From Circinella minor (taxonomy: Eukaryota; Mucoromycota; Mucoromycetes; Mucorales; Lichtheimiaceae), in NCBI GenBank assembly GCA_016758965.1, contig JAEPRB010000051.1, positions 124,001-188,000 on the forward strand: a stretch of 64,000 nucleotides of DNA, read 5' to 3'. Of this stretch, positions 36,116 to 48,182 are shown piece after piece (within the stretch, counting starts at the first letter, position 1; each line of letters opens with the position of its first letter). A model generated the notes under the pieces. The model worked only from the letters and a program-made list of their open reading frames with translations, did no database searches and was not told where the DNA came from. A program made the translations under genes and the position numbers.

Positions 36116-37792
36116 AGTCTTTTCTTTAGATAAATACACAGACATAATTCTCTTTTATAGAAAAAAATTCAATTCTATATTAAACTAAATAAACAGAATA
36201 ATAAAAAAATACTGGATACCAAAATAAATTATATGTGTTCATTATTTCACATAAATGTTCACAACATCTTTATCCATTTGTCAAAGTGAGAGCGGAATTT
36301 AGTATGCAAAAAAATCTACGTGATAATAACTTCATTCTATAGCTATTATCAATTGTGATTTATGATATAATAGATATACTTTCTTTTCCTTTTTTCATCT
36401 GCTGCAGTTTCAAGGCTAGAAGTAAAACAGAAATAAGCGTGCTATGATATAAAAAAATTGTATGACATATGACTGAAATGTGCACTATCACATATATTTC
36501 AATGTCCTTTAATTCCAAAACATCAAGAAATATTACTGTCCTTATAATCATTCCCAATTGCTACTCTTGAGACAAAAGTGTTGCTTGATATGTATCCCCG
36601 ATGAATGGCTCGGGTCTATGCCCCATTTAAGCTTTTGATATTTATGACAGTTCAATTAATATGAAGGTTAATGGTGATACGTATGACGAAGGAGGAAAAG
36701 AAAAATATATTAACAAAAATGACGATATCATAAAAAAGCGTTCGTTTCAAGATTATACATACTGTAACGGTATTTATTTTTAATATAATATAGCAAACAC
36801 AACACAAAATATTAGTTGAGTATATTACTATTATTATTAACGTGAATAAAATGAACATTTCTTGATTACTAATGGTATACAAAATAACGTGCATAACTAT
36901 CTTTATTATGTAATTGCCGATACTTCATAATGATAACCCATCCAACTACACTTATGGTTAGTTTATATAACGGTCAAATCGTCCAAAAAAAAAAAAGAAT
37001 ACGTATGGTCATAAAATTGTCTGGTGGAGACGAAGAAAATACATTCTATCCATATTATCATAAATGTATATAAATAACGTTGGTGGAGTTGGATCCTTAA
37101 TGTTTAACTAAACGGAATAATTACCACCAACAAGATAATTCTGATAATACTCATGCGACACCGTGCAACTCATACTTATCTACTATAGATCTAGTTCTAT
37201 CAATAATTTACATAATGTAGTATATTATAAATATGACACGAAAAAAAGACCTCTCACACCATACACCCTCGAGTTTCTATATAATGGAAACACTGCTGAT
37301 AAATTATTAGTATCCCTTTTGGAAAGATGCAATACCTTAACTCCCCTACTTCCCTACTTCCCATACAAAAAAAATATGAATAAGCCAAACCAATAGTAAT
37401 TCACCCATATTTTCCGATCCTATACCTTGTAACTGTGGAAAAATATCTATTATACTATTTCCTTATACCTAAATTCTACAAAAGTAAACCAATCATTATT
37501 GTTCGACTGGAAAACGGAGCAACGCTTGATCGTATCTTTTGGTAGGAGTTGCTGAGTTGAGGAGATGACAAATATCCATATCTTAATATCCAACCATCAG
37601 AATATTGTCAAATTCTATTCGATGCTGGGAAATAAAATGACCCAAGACTGGAGATAAGCTTGTTTGACCTTGTACATGAGAAAAAGGAAATATAAAATAA
37701 AAACTTCTATAAACTTTCTCATCAAATCTCTTTTTTTTTTTTTGCTACCGTATCTTCTTTTTTTTAATATCTGCTCACTTTCTTTTTTAATA
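36116..37792. other. Intergenic region upstream of the ureohydrolase gene
   Basis: About 1.7 kb, AT-rich. Pyrimidine/T-rich leader sequence (37720-37790) precedes the next ATG. Only short unsupported ORFs. Confidence 0.45.
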
Positions 37793-39264
37793 ATGCGCAA
37801 GACAATTTTTAGTAGTCTCGCATTAGTTGGCGCTTTGGCTTCAGTGTCAACAGCTCATGGTGATTATGAAGAATATGGTCAAATGCCTATTGTCTCTGGT
37901 CCGTCTGAAATTACAAACCTTTTTGAGCGCCCTATTTTAGAAAAGGATACTTATGTTCCTTCATTTGCTGGTATCTCGACTTTTGCTCATTTACCTTATC
38001 GCCAGTGTTGGGAAGAAGGATCTGCTGATGATTATGATATTGCAGTTATTGGTATGGGTTTTTTCTTCTTATTTTGCTTTTCTTTTCTTGTGACGACCGT
38101 GTGAAAAAATTGATGCATGAAATTAATATATATTTTTTTCGAAAAATTAAGGTGCTCCATATGATATTGGTGTCACATTCAGAACTGGTGCCCGATTTGG
38201 TCCTTCTGCTATCCGTGAAGGTTCCAAGCGTATCAAGGTATGTAGTTTATATACCATTTTTTTTTGTAGAAAGGGACGGATTAAAAGATAGAAAAAGAAA
38301 GGGAAAAGTGTTTTTAATATTTGATGGGATGGGATATTGGTTATTAATATAGGGCTATAATATGGAAGTCGGTATCAATCCATTCAGATCTTGGGCAAGT
38401 ATGGTTGATTGTGGTGATGTTCCTTTCGAACCATTCAGTTCCGAACATGCTATGAAGCAAATAGAAGATTACACCAAATATCTTTTGCTTCGCCCTCCTC
38501 AGATTGGTGAATCTGAATCGAAGCCTCCTCGTTTAATTACCTTGGGTGGTGATCATACTATTCTTTTGCCCGTTCTCCGTTCTATGCGTGCTGCGTACAA
38601 CAAGCCTGTACAAGTTATTCATTTTGATTCTCATGTCGATACTTGGTAAATATCAGCACATGAAAAAAAAATATAAAGAAAATAAAACATGGTATAAAAT
38701 GAAGCAAGAAATGTTTTCTTTTACTGATTTATCTACCATTTATATAGGGCCCCAGAAATCTATAATGTCAAATCACAACAATCGAAATATAACCATGGAA
38801 ACCCCTTGTATCACGCTGCTAAAGAAGGTTTAGTCGCAAACGGAACTTCAATGCACGTTGGTATTCGATCATCTTTGTATGACGAAGATGATGTTGCCCG
38901 TGACATTGCTCTCGGATTCAATATTATTAAAGCCAACGATATCTTCAAGCTTGGTGTAGATGGTATTGTTGAACGTATGCATGAAATTCTCGGCCCTGCA
39001 GAAGATTCTTTGGTTTACTTGTCTATTGATATTGATGTTATTGATCCAAGCATGGCCCCTGCTACTGGTACACCTGAAACTGGAGGTTTCTTGACCCGTG
39101 AAATGCGCTATATTCTCCGTGGCTTGAAAGATTATAATCTCGTCGGTATGGATGTTGTTGAGGTTGCTCCAGCGTACGATACACAAGCACAATTGACATC
39201 GTTCCTTGCTGCTGATCTCATCTACGAAGTAATGTCCATGATGGTCAAGTCGGGCGAGCAATAA
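37793..39264 (+). CDS. Agmatinase-type ureohydrolase with a signal peptide
   Basis: Arginase/agmatinase superfamily enzyme that would release urea from agmatine, guanidinobutyrate or a similar guanidino compound. Four exons: 37793-38051, 38152-38237, 38353-38645, 38748-39264; 384 residues. Di-manganese ligands are all visible: His183 (LGGDHT), Asp207, His209 and Asp211 (HFDSHVDTW, spanning the exon 3/4 junction), and Asp307/Asp309 (SIDIDVIDP), followed by APATGTPETGG. The N-terminus (FSSLALVGALASVSTAHG) is a good signal peptide, unlike cytosolic relatives, so the enzyme is probably secreted or vacuolar. Substrate cannot be fixed from sequence; motif style favours agmatinase or guanidinobutyrase over arginase. 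Confidence 0.88.
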
Positions 39265-41305
39265 ATTATTAATAATAGTTGCTGTGCTACCGCATATAAA
39301 CAAATTGTATCATAATAGAAACATGTAAATACCACCATATTATTTAATATATATAATAAAAAATCTCTTTTGTAAAATTTGTATGTTTTATTTATACAGG
39401 AACAAAATGATTCAAAATACTGCCCACATTGGGTATACATGGCCCATGTCTAACGTATCATCAACGCTGTTCATATCTTTAATAACTATTGAGTGTCTTC
39501 TTTTATGATCGTTACTATAGTTTCAACTTGCTTTATTAACATTGTAGTGTATCACGTTTACCTCAGAAGCGATTAATTAGTAGATGATATATACTCAGTG
39601 TGAGGTTAAACATCAAAATTGTGAGCAGTTAGGGACAAAGACTAATTATAAGCTGCAGGTATACAGCAACATGGTATGTAACTCTAAACAAATACGTATA
39701 CGTATGCAGCTTCTTGGTGTTTGAAATAAAAATGAGTGATTAACTTATTATTCCATATTTTTTTATTATTTATATAAGACGATTAGAACATTCAACAAAA
39801 ACGTAAATCTATGCGGGTGAGAAGGGGGGGCAGTGTAGGTCATCTTAGTGTGGTTACGTTCCTAGTGCCATGTGTATGAGGATTGAAGTGGATAATCAAA
39901 AAGGGCAGAGAACGTATAAATATGAATTATCTTTCTATCCTGTTATCTGAAAATGATTTAATTATTGTATTATGCCACATACTACGGGCTTATTGATGAA
40001 ACGAACGTAAATAAAGTTTGATTTCTCCTAGTCTTAGGTGTGGAATCATGGCCTAGAAATGACTAACGAGTCATCCAACCGTTTTATAACAATACTATTC
40101 TAACTTCATTCCCTTCAATTTTCGGTGTTTTTTTGCACAGGAAAATTACATGAGTTTTCCTGCATGTAGTGCTGGGCTTCAATAGAATTGGTGAGTATGT
40201 CGTTCCTTGCTAATAATATTCGAGCATAATTAGTATGGAAATATTATTATATTCAACAGTTGGGTTCTATTTCAGTCAAGGGTTCGGTAATCAACTTGCT
40301 TTTATTTTTTAGATATAAGAGCAAAGTTGAAAGCGAAATCAAACAACAAACTGCTGCATAAAAATTATGTTTATGTTGAGTGTAGCACTTGTACAACCTA
40401 TCATAAATTATCTGTTGATGCTAGTGCTGGAGATAATAGGCTAGTGGACCTTTGATTTCTATAGTGTTCTTTGTTTTCAAGATATATAATATTTAACTGA
40501 AACTTCTTTTATTTTTCACACAATAAATAAACATGGTTAAATGAGAGGAACCGGAAGGTTAAAAACCCGAGTCGACTTTATAGAATGAAGCGAAAAAAAT
40601 TAACAAGTCTTTTGAAGATAAATCACAGAGAGTACTTGTATCATCATAACTTTGTCATAAAGAACTCTTTGTATTAAATATAAAATTATAGTTTACATTA
40701 GGACTTGAAAATGCACCTATATAATCATAGTACCATAAGAAGTACAAACATCATTGCCCATGATGTAAAGACGAACAGGATGTGTTTATTGTATTGCAAT
40801 ATATTATAAAAAATCAGAAGACATCATACTCGGATCATTAGAATTAAAAATCATTCGTTATGTCAGAAAAAGAATATTAACAACTAATCAAAGCAAATAA
40901 AAAGCAGCAACTGAGAGGCTATAGTTACTTGGTAAACCTTTTTCATGTTGCCTGGGCAACTTTTTGATCGACAAAACATAAAAAATTTACTGACGATCCG
41001 TTCCTTCTTCATCCTATCAAGACCATGATGAAGCATGTGTTAACAAGCCAAATATAATTCTATATTATCACTGCGTTAAAGGCATATAAAACTTCTATTC
41101 CTTTTGCTAAATAGATACTGTTATATAATTTAGCACCAACTGTTCAACAATATCTTATCATAATGGAGCCTTGTGAAAATAATCAGCAAGATCAGCTGGC
41201 AGGATTATTCTTCGTACACCCCGCCAGGTTTTTCGTGATACCAAAACACTGTTAATTTTTTTTTCTGCTGTTTATTCTTTCTTAATATAACAAAAACAAA
41301 CATCA
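39265..41305. other. Intergenic region of 2 kb before UGO1
   Basis: AT-rich, without ORFs of interest. Contains an 8-bp perfect inverted repeat at 40138-40162 and the word GGTTAAAAACC at 40557-40567, which recurs at 53884-53894. Confidence 0.45.
40138..40162. repeat. Perfect inverted repeat
   Basis: CAGGAAAA and TTTTCCTG flank a 9-base loop, about 1.15 kb upstream of UGO1. It could form a hairpin or be a dyad site; no role is known. Confidence 0.5.
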
Positions 41306-42797
41306 ATGCCTCCAGCCGACCAAAGTCATCCATTCGCTACATTTCCTGTGGCTGGCAAAGGTCTTCGGCCATATTTTACTCCTGGTTTGACCAGCGATAA
41401 TTATACAACATTTTCTGGTGGTCAAATGGCAACACCAGTTCCTTATTATGCTAATGAACATGACGATCTTATTGATTCACGCGCTGCAGCTCGCGAACTC
41501 GTCAATTATACAGTATTGAAATTTATTACAACGGCTATGAGTTGTCCATTTGATGTCTCGAAGACACTTTTACAAGTTCAATATATGCCTCATGAAGATG
41601 CCGAGGTTGTTGCTTCCAAGTCGTCTTCCTCGTCTGATGAACACGATCAACACAAAGAATATAATGAAGCCGAGGTAAATTTGGACTTGTATATTTAAAA
41701 AAAAAAAGTTAAATATTAAAAATATGTCCATATTAATATGATACTATATATAGTTTTCGGAAGAAGAAGACGATGAAAACGACGATTTTTACGGTACTGG
41801 CGACACAACAATGAATACAGCAGCAAGTTTTAACCATGACGATCCAGAATTTAAACAGCATATGGATGTGGATGCAAGTGGGTACGTCATTCGTAAAAGT
41901 GTATATGACGATGCAACTCGACCCTCCTATCAATTAAAATCATTGGATGCTGGCGTATGGCAAGGGATTGGTCGACTTATGAAACAGCCTCATGAAGGAT
42001 GGCGCGCATTATTTAAGGGTCAATACACCAACTGGTTATTTGAAATTGCCCATTTGTTTTTTCAACCTACCCTCGAGGGAGTTTTGAACGACGTATTCGA
42101 CCTTTACGATGATACAATTCCACTGGTTCACCTTGACCGTGTAGGTCCCAATCTTGCTACACTGGTGGGTAGTAACTTGATTGTTGGGTTTTTATTGAGT
42201 CCACTCGAGTTGATCCGTACTCGATTGGTTGTCCAATCGTCATCTCCCCTGTATCGTAAATACAGAGGCCCTTTGCATGCACTTAAAACGATCTTGGCAG
42301 AAGAAGGTGGTCTTCGTGGTTTATACCTTTCATCCCATCATTTGATTCCGACGATTTTGTATCATACTATCACACCTCTTCTACAAAATACAACACCCTT
42401 AATTATTGATCGTTTGTTCAAAATTTCAGCAAACGATTCTCCTTTCTTGTATAGCTTGGCTGAACTTGGACTGAATACATTAGAAGTAGTTATTACATTG
42501 CCTTTGGATACTATCCGAAAGAGAATGCAGTGCCAGATCCGTTCGCGTGTTCCTGGCAAGAAACGATTTGCTCCTGTGGTTGCGCTTCGTCCAGTTCCGT
42601 ACACAGGTGTCATGGATGCATGTTACAGAATTGTGAAGGAAGAAGGTGGACGAAGGAAAAAGGGAAAAAAGCGAGGCTTGTTGACAGGAATGGGACTTCG
42701 TGGGTTATATCAAGGATTTGGTATGCAATGCTCGTCCAATGTTATCTTGTTCGTACTACATGCTATAAATGGTGTTGAAGGTAATAAGCATATATAA
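41306..42797 (+). CDS. UGO1: Mitochondrial outer-membrane fusion protein UGO1 (carrier-like)
   Basis: In yeast, Ugo1 links Fzo1 and Mgm1 during mitochondrial fusion; it is a modified mitochondrial carrier in the outer membrane. Two exons, 41306-41674 and 41754-42797, give 470 residues. Degenerate carrier motifs are seen: CPFDVSKTLLQVQY near residue 90, SPLELIRTRLVVQ near 260 and LPLDTIRKRMQCQ near 375, the last two in the Px(D/E)xxRxR style. Between the first motif and the core lies an acidic, Ser-rich insert (SSSSSDEHDQHKE, EEEDDENDDFYG) interrupted by the only intron. The fusion role is transferred from yeast; a general SLC25-like carrier is the alternative. Confidence 0.85.
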
Positions 42798-43249
42798 GTT
42801 GTACTAAAAAAAAGAAAGAAAGGAACAGATACTAGAAAGAGACATGTAAACTATAACTGATATTTTGTAACGATGCTTAATTTTATAGATGATTACGAAG
42901 ACTTTTAAATAAGATCCGATTGTAAAATAATAATAATAATAATAATAATAAAATTTAATATATTTTATAAATAACTTGTATTTAAGTAAAGAAAAGGGAA
43001 AAAAAGAACTGTTTGCGACTAATAAAGGAGAAATTATACAATGCGAGAATTAAAGAAAAGATGAAAGGGGATAAGAATAAAATAAGGATGAGAGTATATA
43101 TGGGAATAAAAGAGTTACATAGTAAATATATAATATACAAATGCCCGGATTCTTTTTAGATTGTTTAACTCTGTACAGATATCTTTTTAAACATCAGAAC
43201 TTTTTTTTTTCTTTTTGAAACAAATGGATAAAGTATCTTTGTTTTTTTC
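42798..43249. terminator. Convergent 3' ends of UGO1 and the ENA-type ATPase
   Basis: The 452 bases between two facing stop codons must hold both 3' UTRs. A (TAA)n microsatellite at about 42926-42951 offers AATAAA-like words on the UGO1 strand. Confidence 0.45.
42926..42951. repeat. (TAA)n microsatellite
   Basis: About eight copies of the AAT/TAA triplet, just after the UGO1 gene. Confidence 0.8.
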
Positions 43250-46200
43250 TTATTCGTTAGAAAGACGAGCAGCACGTTCTTCAGCGACAGCTCGCTCTTC
43301 TTGTTGACGACGTGCCACTCTCTTACGATGGGAAATTCTCTTGAAGAACTTGTAAATTTCCGTAAAAGCCATATAAACCAAGCAAGAAGCAGCTACCATA
43401 CCCCATTCCCAATCAATACCCTTGTGCTTAAAAACGACAGTGTTAAGGACAGGAACATAAAGAGCGACAAACATAAGACACACACAACCAACAGAGGACC
43501 ACAAAAGATAATAATTTTGTTGACGCTTAACCAATCCCTTCCAAGTCCAAATAGGGTTCAACAAATCACGACAGGTAAAAGCATGCAAGAGCACCATGAT
43601 GGTAAGGGCGGCAAATACAGCACCACGAGCCCTGAATACAATTTCACAAGAGTCATTATAATTGTGGTTACAGTCATAACCCAATTGACCACCACCATAA
43701 CCGTAAACTACAACAATAAAGTTGAGTAAACAAATAACACCAATGACGGTACCATAAAATATAATATCAATAATTGTAGGGCGAGCAAAAAGACCTTCAC
43801 TGGTAGGACGGGGAGGTACAAGCATTTGTTCAGGATGGACAGGCTCCAAACCCAAGCTCATTGCAGGGGGTGAAGAAGTCAAAATATTGTTAAAAAGAAT
43901 TTGCAATGGAGTCATTAAAAAGACGGAAGAACCATTGTCATCAAAGAACCCAAGACCAAGAATAAGGGGTACAACTTCAGCGACGTTACCAGAAACCATG
44001 TGAACAACAAAGCGTGAAATATTATCAAAAACACGACGGCCTTCTTCAATAGCTTTGACAATAGTAGCAAAGTTATCATCAACTAACACAATATCAGCAG
44101 CTTGCTTAGCGACATCAGAGCCGTTTTGACCCATAGCAATACCAATATCAGCTTCTTTCAAACTAGGCGAATCGTTGACACCATCACCAGTCATACCGGC
44201 AATACGTTTACGACGGTGAAGAGCTTCAATCATCTTGACCTTAGTATCAGGCGAGCAACGGGCAATGACAAGAGGTAATTGCGGTAAAGCATCAATTTGT
44301 TCTTCAGTCAATTTATCAAACTCAGTAGCAGCCATGACAAGTACTTCCTGAGGTTTACCATCAAGACCATAACGTTCAGGCAAGATACTGACTTCACGAG
44401 CAATAGCGGTAGCGGTAGCAATGTGGTCACCTGTCAACATATGAACGGTAATACCAGCACGATGACATTCTTCAACAGCAGCCTTGGATTCGGCACGAGG
44501 AGGATCATATATACCAACCACGCCCAAAAAGTTCATGTTTTGTTCAATTTCTTCACGCTTGAAAGTTTCAGGACCCACTTCGCCTTCGGCCTTGATCTTA
44601 CGGATACCGAGTGTAAGGACACGAAGACCACCCTTGGCAAGTTCTTCAACTTGAGGTAAAACCATAGCTTCAAGTTCACTTTGTTGCATATTCTTGACAT
44701 TGCTTTCTTCATTGTATTGAACGCCAATACAGGTATTAAGAACGCGCTCGGTGGCCCCTTTGATGAAAGCATAGTAAGAACCATCAGGTGCACGGGCAAG
44801 AACACTCATACGCTTAATGGATGAATCAAATGGGTATTCGGCAATTAATTTCCAGTTTTGTTCTTCTTTTTCCGATTTTGTGAAAGAAGGTTTACCCATC
44901 TGAGCCTTGTGAGCAAAGACTTGTAAAGCAACCTAATTTCAGTTATAGTTTAGTCCAATACTCTTGTGTTCCCCGAGACCCAAAAAATTAAAAGTAAAAA
45001 ATAAAGCTACTATTTACCTCAGTTGGATCACCCAAACCATGATATTCACCTGTTTCTTTATCCTTGCGGAGTTCAGCCATGTTACACAAAGCACCAGTCA
45101 AACACAATTGATGCATACCAGAAGTAAATGATTCTTTAGTAACAACCTGTCCATCACTTTCGCGAGTCAAATCACCTTCAATGGAGAAACCAAGTCCTCC
45201 AATTTTATAAAATCCTTCTTCAGGGCGCCAAAGGCGAGTTAACACCATCTTGGATTGAGTTAATGTACCGGTTTTGTCAGAACAGACATTTGTTACAGAA
45301 CCAAGTAATTCCAACGCAGAGATTTTACGAACCAATGCGTTTGCTTTCGCCATACCATGGACACCAAAAGCTTGTGTTAAAGTAACAACAGCAACCAGAG
45401 CTTCAGGAATAGCAGAAATAGCAGTTGAGATAGCATAAAGAATCTGTTCTTGTTTAATATGGAACTTGGCGACAGCAAACACAATAATGACAGAAAGAAT
45501 GGCAACACCAAGTAAAAAAAGTGCCATACGATCTAGCGAACGTTGAAGAGGGGTCTTACGACTGTCGTCACTGCTCAAAAGACGAAGAGCAATCTTGCCA
45601 ATTTCAGTTTGCATACCAATAGCAGTAACAATAGCTTTACCACGACCTTTTGTCAAAACAGTGCTAGAGTATACCATATTGACACGATCGCCAAGTGGAA
45701 TATCCGAGCCTTCTAGGGTATCAGTACTATAATTATTAAAAAAGCATGCAAACAAACATTTGTCGGGTATTTTTTTTAATTAACATGTTTTCAAACAATT
45801 AAATTAGTGATAAAGTGGAAAGAATATAAAAAAAAACTTACACTTTATTCACAGGAACAGATTCACCAGTGAGCAAGGCTTCATCAACATCCATGTTAAA
45901 AGATTCGATGACACGACAATCAGCACCGACAACATCGCCAGCCTTGAGAATGATAATATCACCGAGAGCTAATTCACGTGTAGGTATAGTTTTAGATTGG
46001 CCATCACGTACAACTTGACTGGTAGGTGAGGCCATCTGTCGAAGAGAATCCATAGTTTTTTCAGCCTTGAATTCTTGAGCAAACCCGACACCAGCATTCA
46101 AAAACATAATAGCACAAATGACAGCACCTTCGACCCAGTCTTCGAATACGAATGAAACAATCTGTAATTAAAAAATTACATGGGAATTAGTAATGGTTGT

Positions 46201-46736
46201 TTGTTTAATTGACCAAACCTTTTTTTAATCTCAATTTTCCTCCCCCACATAAATGTAATTAAACAACAGTTTACCATTGCAACCAAAAGAATCAAAACCA
46301 TAACATTAAAGAACTGCTTGAGTAAAAGCTTAAAGGGATTGACACCTCCTTCACCTTCCATTTCGTTAAAACCAGCTTCTGTATGACGACCTTCAATTTC
46401 TGATTCATTTAAACCATCCTCAAGATCACTCTTCATTAACTTTGTAACAGTTTCAAGATCCATGGTATGATAAGGAGGACCTTCAACACGTTCTTCAGTT
46501 CGACGTTTTCGCCGTTTGACAAGATTGACCTTCTTCATGAGCACAGATCGAACCGATCGCGCATCAAAAGAGATACTACTCTGACCCGTTGATGACCGGG
46601 TAAGAGAGCGTTGATTTATTTTTTCATGATTGGCTTGACTTTTGGGAGCTGATTGATCGGCAAAAGTGATCGTTGTGTTCTGATTATTTTGTTGATTATT
46701 ACTGCTGTTGATGACTTCGACTTTGGAATCAGACAT
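43250..46736 (-). CDS. P-type cation ATPase, type IID (ENA-like Na+/K+ efflux pump)
   Basis: ATP-driven cation exporter, probably at the plasma membrane. Four exons on the minus strand: 46736-46275, 46161-45842, 45726-45018, 44932-43250; 1057 residues. An unusual hydrophilic, Ser/Asn/Arg-rich N-terminal extension of about 90 residues comes first. Then FEDWVEGAVICAIMFLNAGV (TM2 region), the actuator motif DEALLTGESVPV, PEALVAVVTLT (TM4), the phosphorylation motif CSDKTGTLTQSKM near residue 410, KGATERVLNTC, MLTGDH, MTGDGVNDSPSLK and the C-terminal membrane half. NDSPSLKEADIGIAMG and the KAEKTMDSLRQMASPT segment are typical of fungal ENA pumps rather than SERCA or PMR1 Ca2+ pumps. Ion preference cannot be read with certainty. 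Introns are limited to the 5' half. Confidence 0.9.
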
Positions 46737-48182
46737 AAAGCATACACGTTATTATAAAAGTAGGAAAGATATTATTAAATGAATAAGTACAACAAAAAAA
46801 AAAGGAGATAGGCACTTAAAGAATAAAAGGAAAGAAAGAGAAAGAAATCTTTGAAGTGATGTTCTTTGAAAAGGTTCTTTTATAGATTTGTGGAAAATTG
46901 AAATGGGGTTTCGGAATACGCGAAAAATGGTGTAGTAGTTTCTTGCTTAAGATCAAGCTTTTTTTTTTAGAAAAAATCCGGTCACATGATGAAATTTGGG
47001 GGTACAGAAGTACCCAATAAGGTGAAGGAAGTAGAAATGCTTTGCTTTCACCACAACCACAGGTCCCCCCGTGCACGGAATGATTGGCTAACATTCAATC
47101 GGTTCTGTTCGCGCTACTTCTATTTTCGAATCCTATTGTGTACTTTTCTACGTTTTTCTTTACTTTCCATTTAACCCAGATCGCCACTTTACCAGGTTTT
47201 TGACAATTGTGAAACCATATTGGGATAAGAGTAAGGTCAATGATTTCAACCTCATATAGTCGGTAAAACGGGAAACCAAAATAAGACCTTATCTCATAAA
47301 TAGCATGAGCGAACAACACTGTGATGTAATACATATGTAGAGCGAGACATTCACATATAATATCCATTGTTCTTCACATAAGTATTATTTTTACTTATGT
47401 TATTGCTAAGCAACCACATGAAAATATCAAAAAGGTTTTATTTCAATAAAAAAAGCAAAAATACTATTATGAGATTTAATCTGATTGATTATACATTTCC
47501 TTAACAACGAGTTTAAAAAGACATTCGGTTAACGGAAAAACGGTATTTTTTTGACATCATGAATAGAAAGAAAAGAAAAATGAAAACCACGGTTTTTGAA
47601 GTTAAGGAACAATTGAGCTAAACACAAATACAACATAGTTGCTGTTGTCATCGTTCTTTTTATTCCCGATATAAATACAGATTGTAAGAAAGGCACAAGA
47701 CATAATTTTGATTTTTAGAACAGTAATAGCTTGTCACTCCAATAAATCCAGTTATTTGTATTATATTGTTGGTTTTGACTTTAATACATTTTCATATTTT
47801 CATATTTACATACTTATTATTCTTGTGTCATTATTTGGGAAAAAGAACCGATTATTTTATATATCCCAAAAAGAGGAGAGATTTTCTAATCCCTATTACA
47901 GAACGGATCCACTTGTCCAAAAATGGTAAGTTAGTCAACGTGGTGCATTATTTCCTCCATAGCTTTTCACAAGATATGGTTGCAATGGAAACTGAAGAAC
48001 AACTGCTGAGTAACAAACATATGCTAATACTTATATTATATAAACGCTATACAAATACATCCTATCCGATAACAGCTTTATATACCACACTGAATTAACT
48101 CAGCAAACCATCCAAGCTTTTTGTCTTCTTTTTTTTATTTTCTCACGAGTAAAGACAAACAAAAAACAACTGATTAGAATTA
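46737..48182. other. Intergenic region upstream of the ENA-type ATPase
   Basis: About 1.4 kb holding the ATPase promoter (on its minus strand) and the 3' flank of the CDS-like gene. Short ORFs only. Confidence 0.45.
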
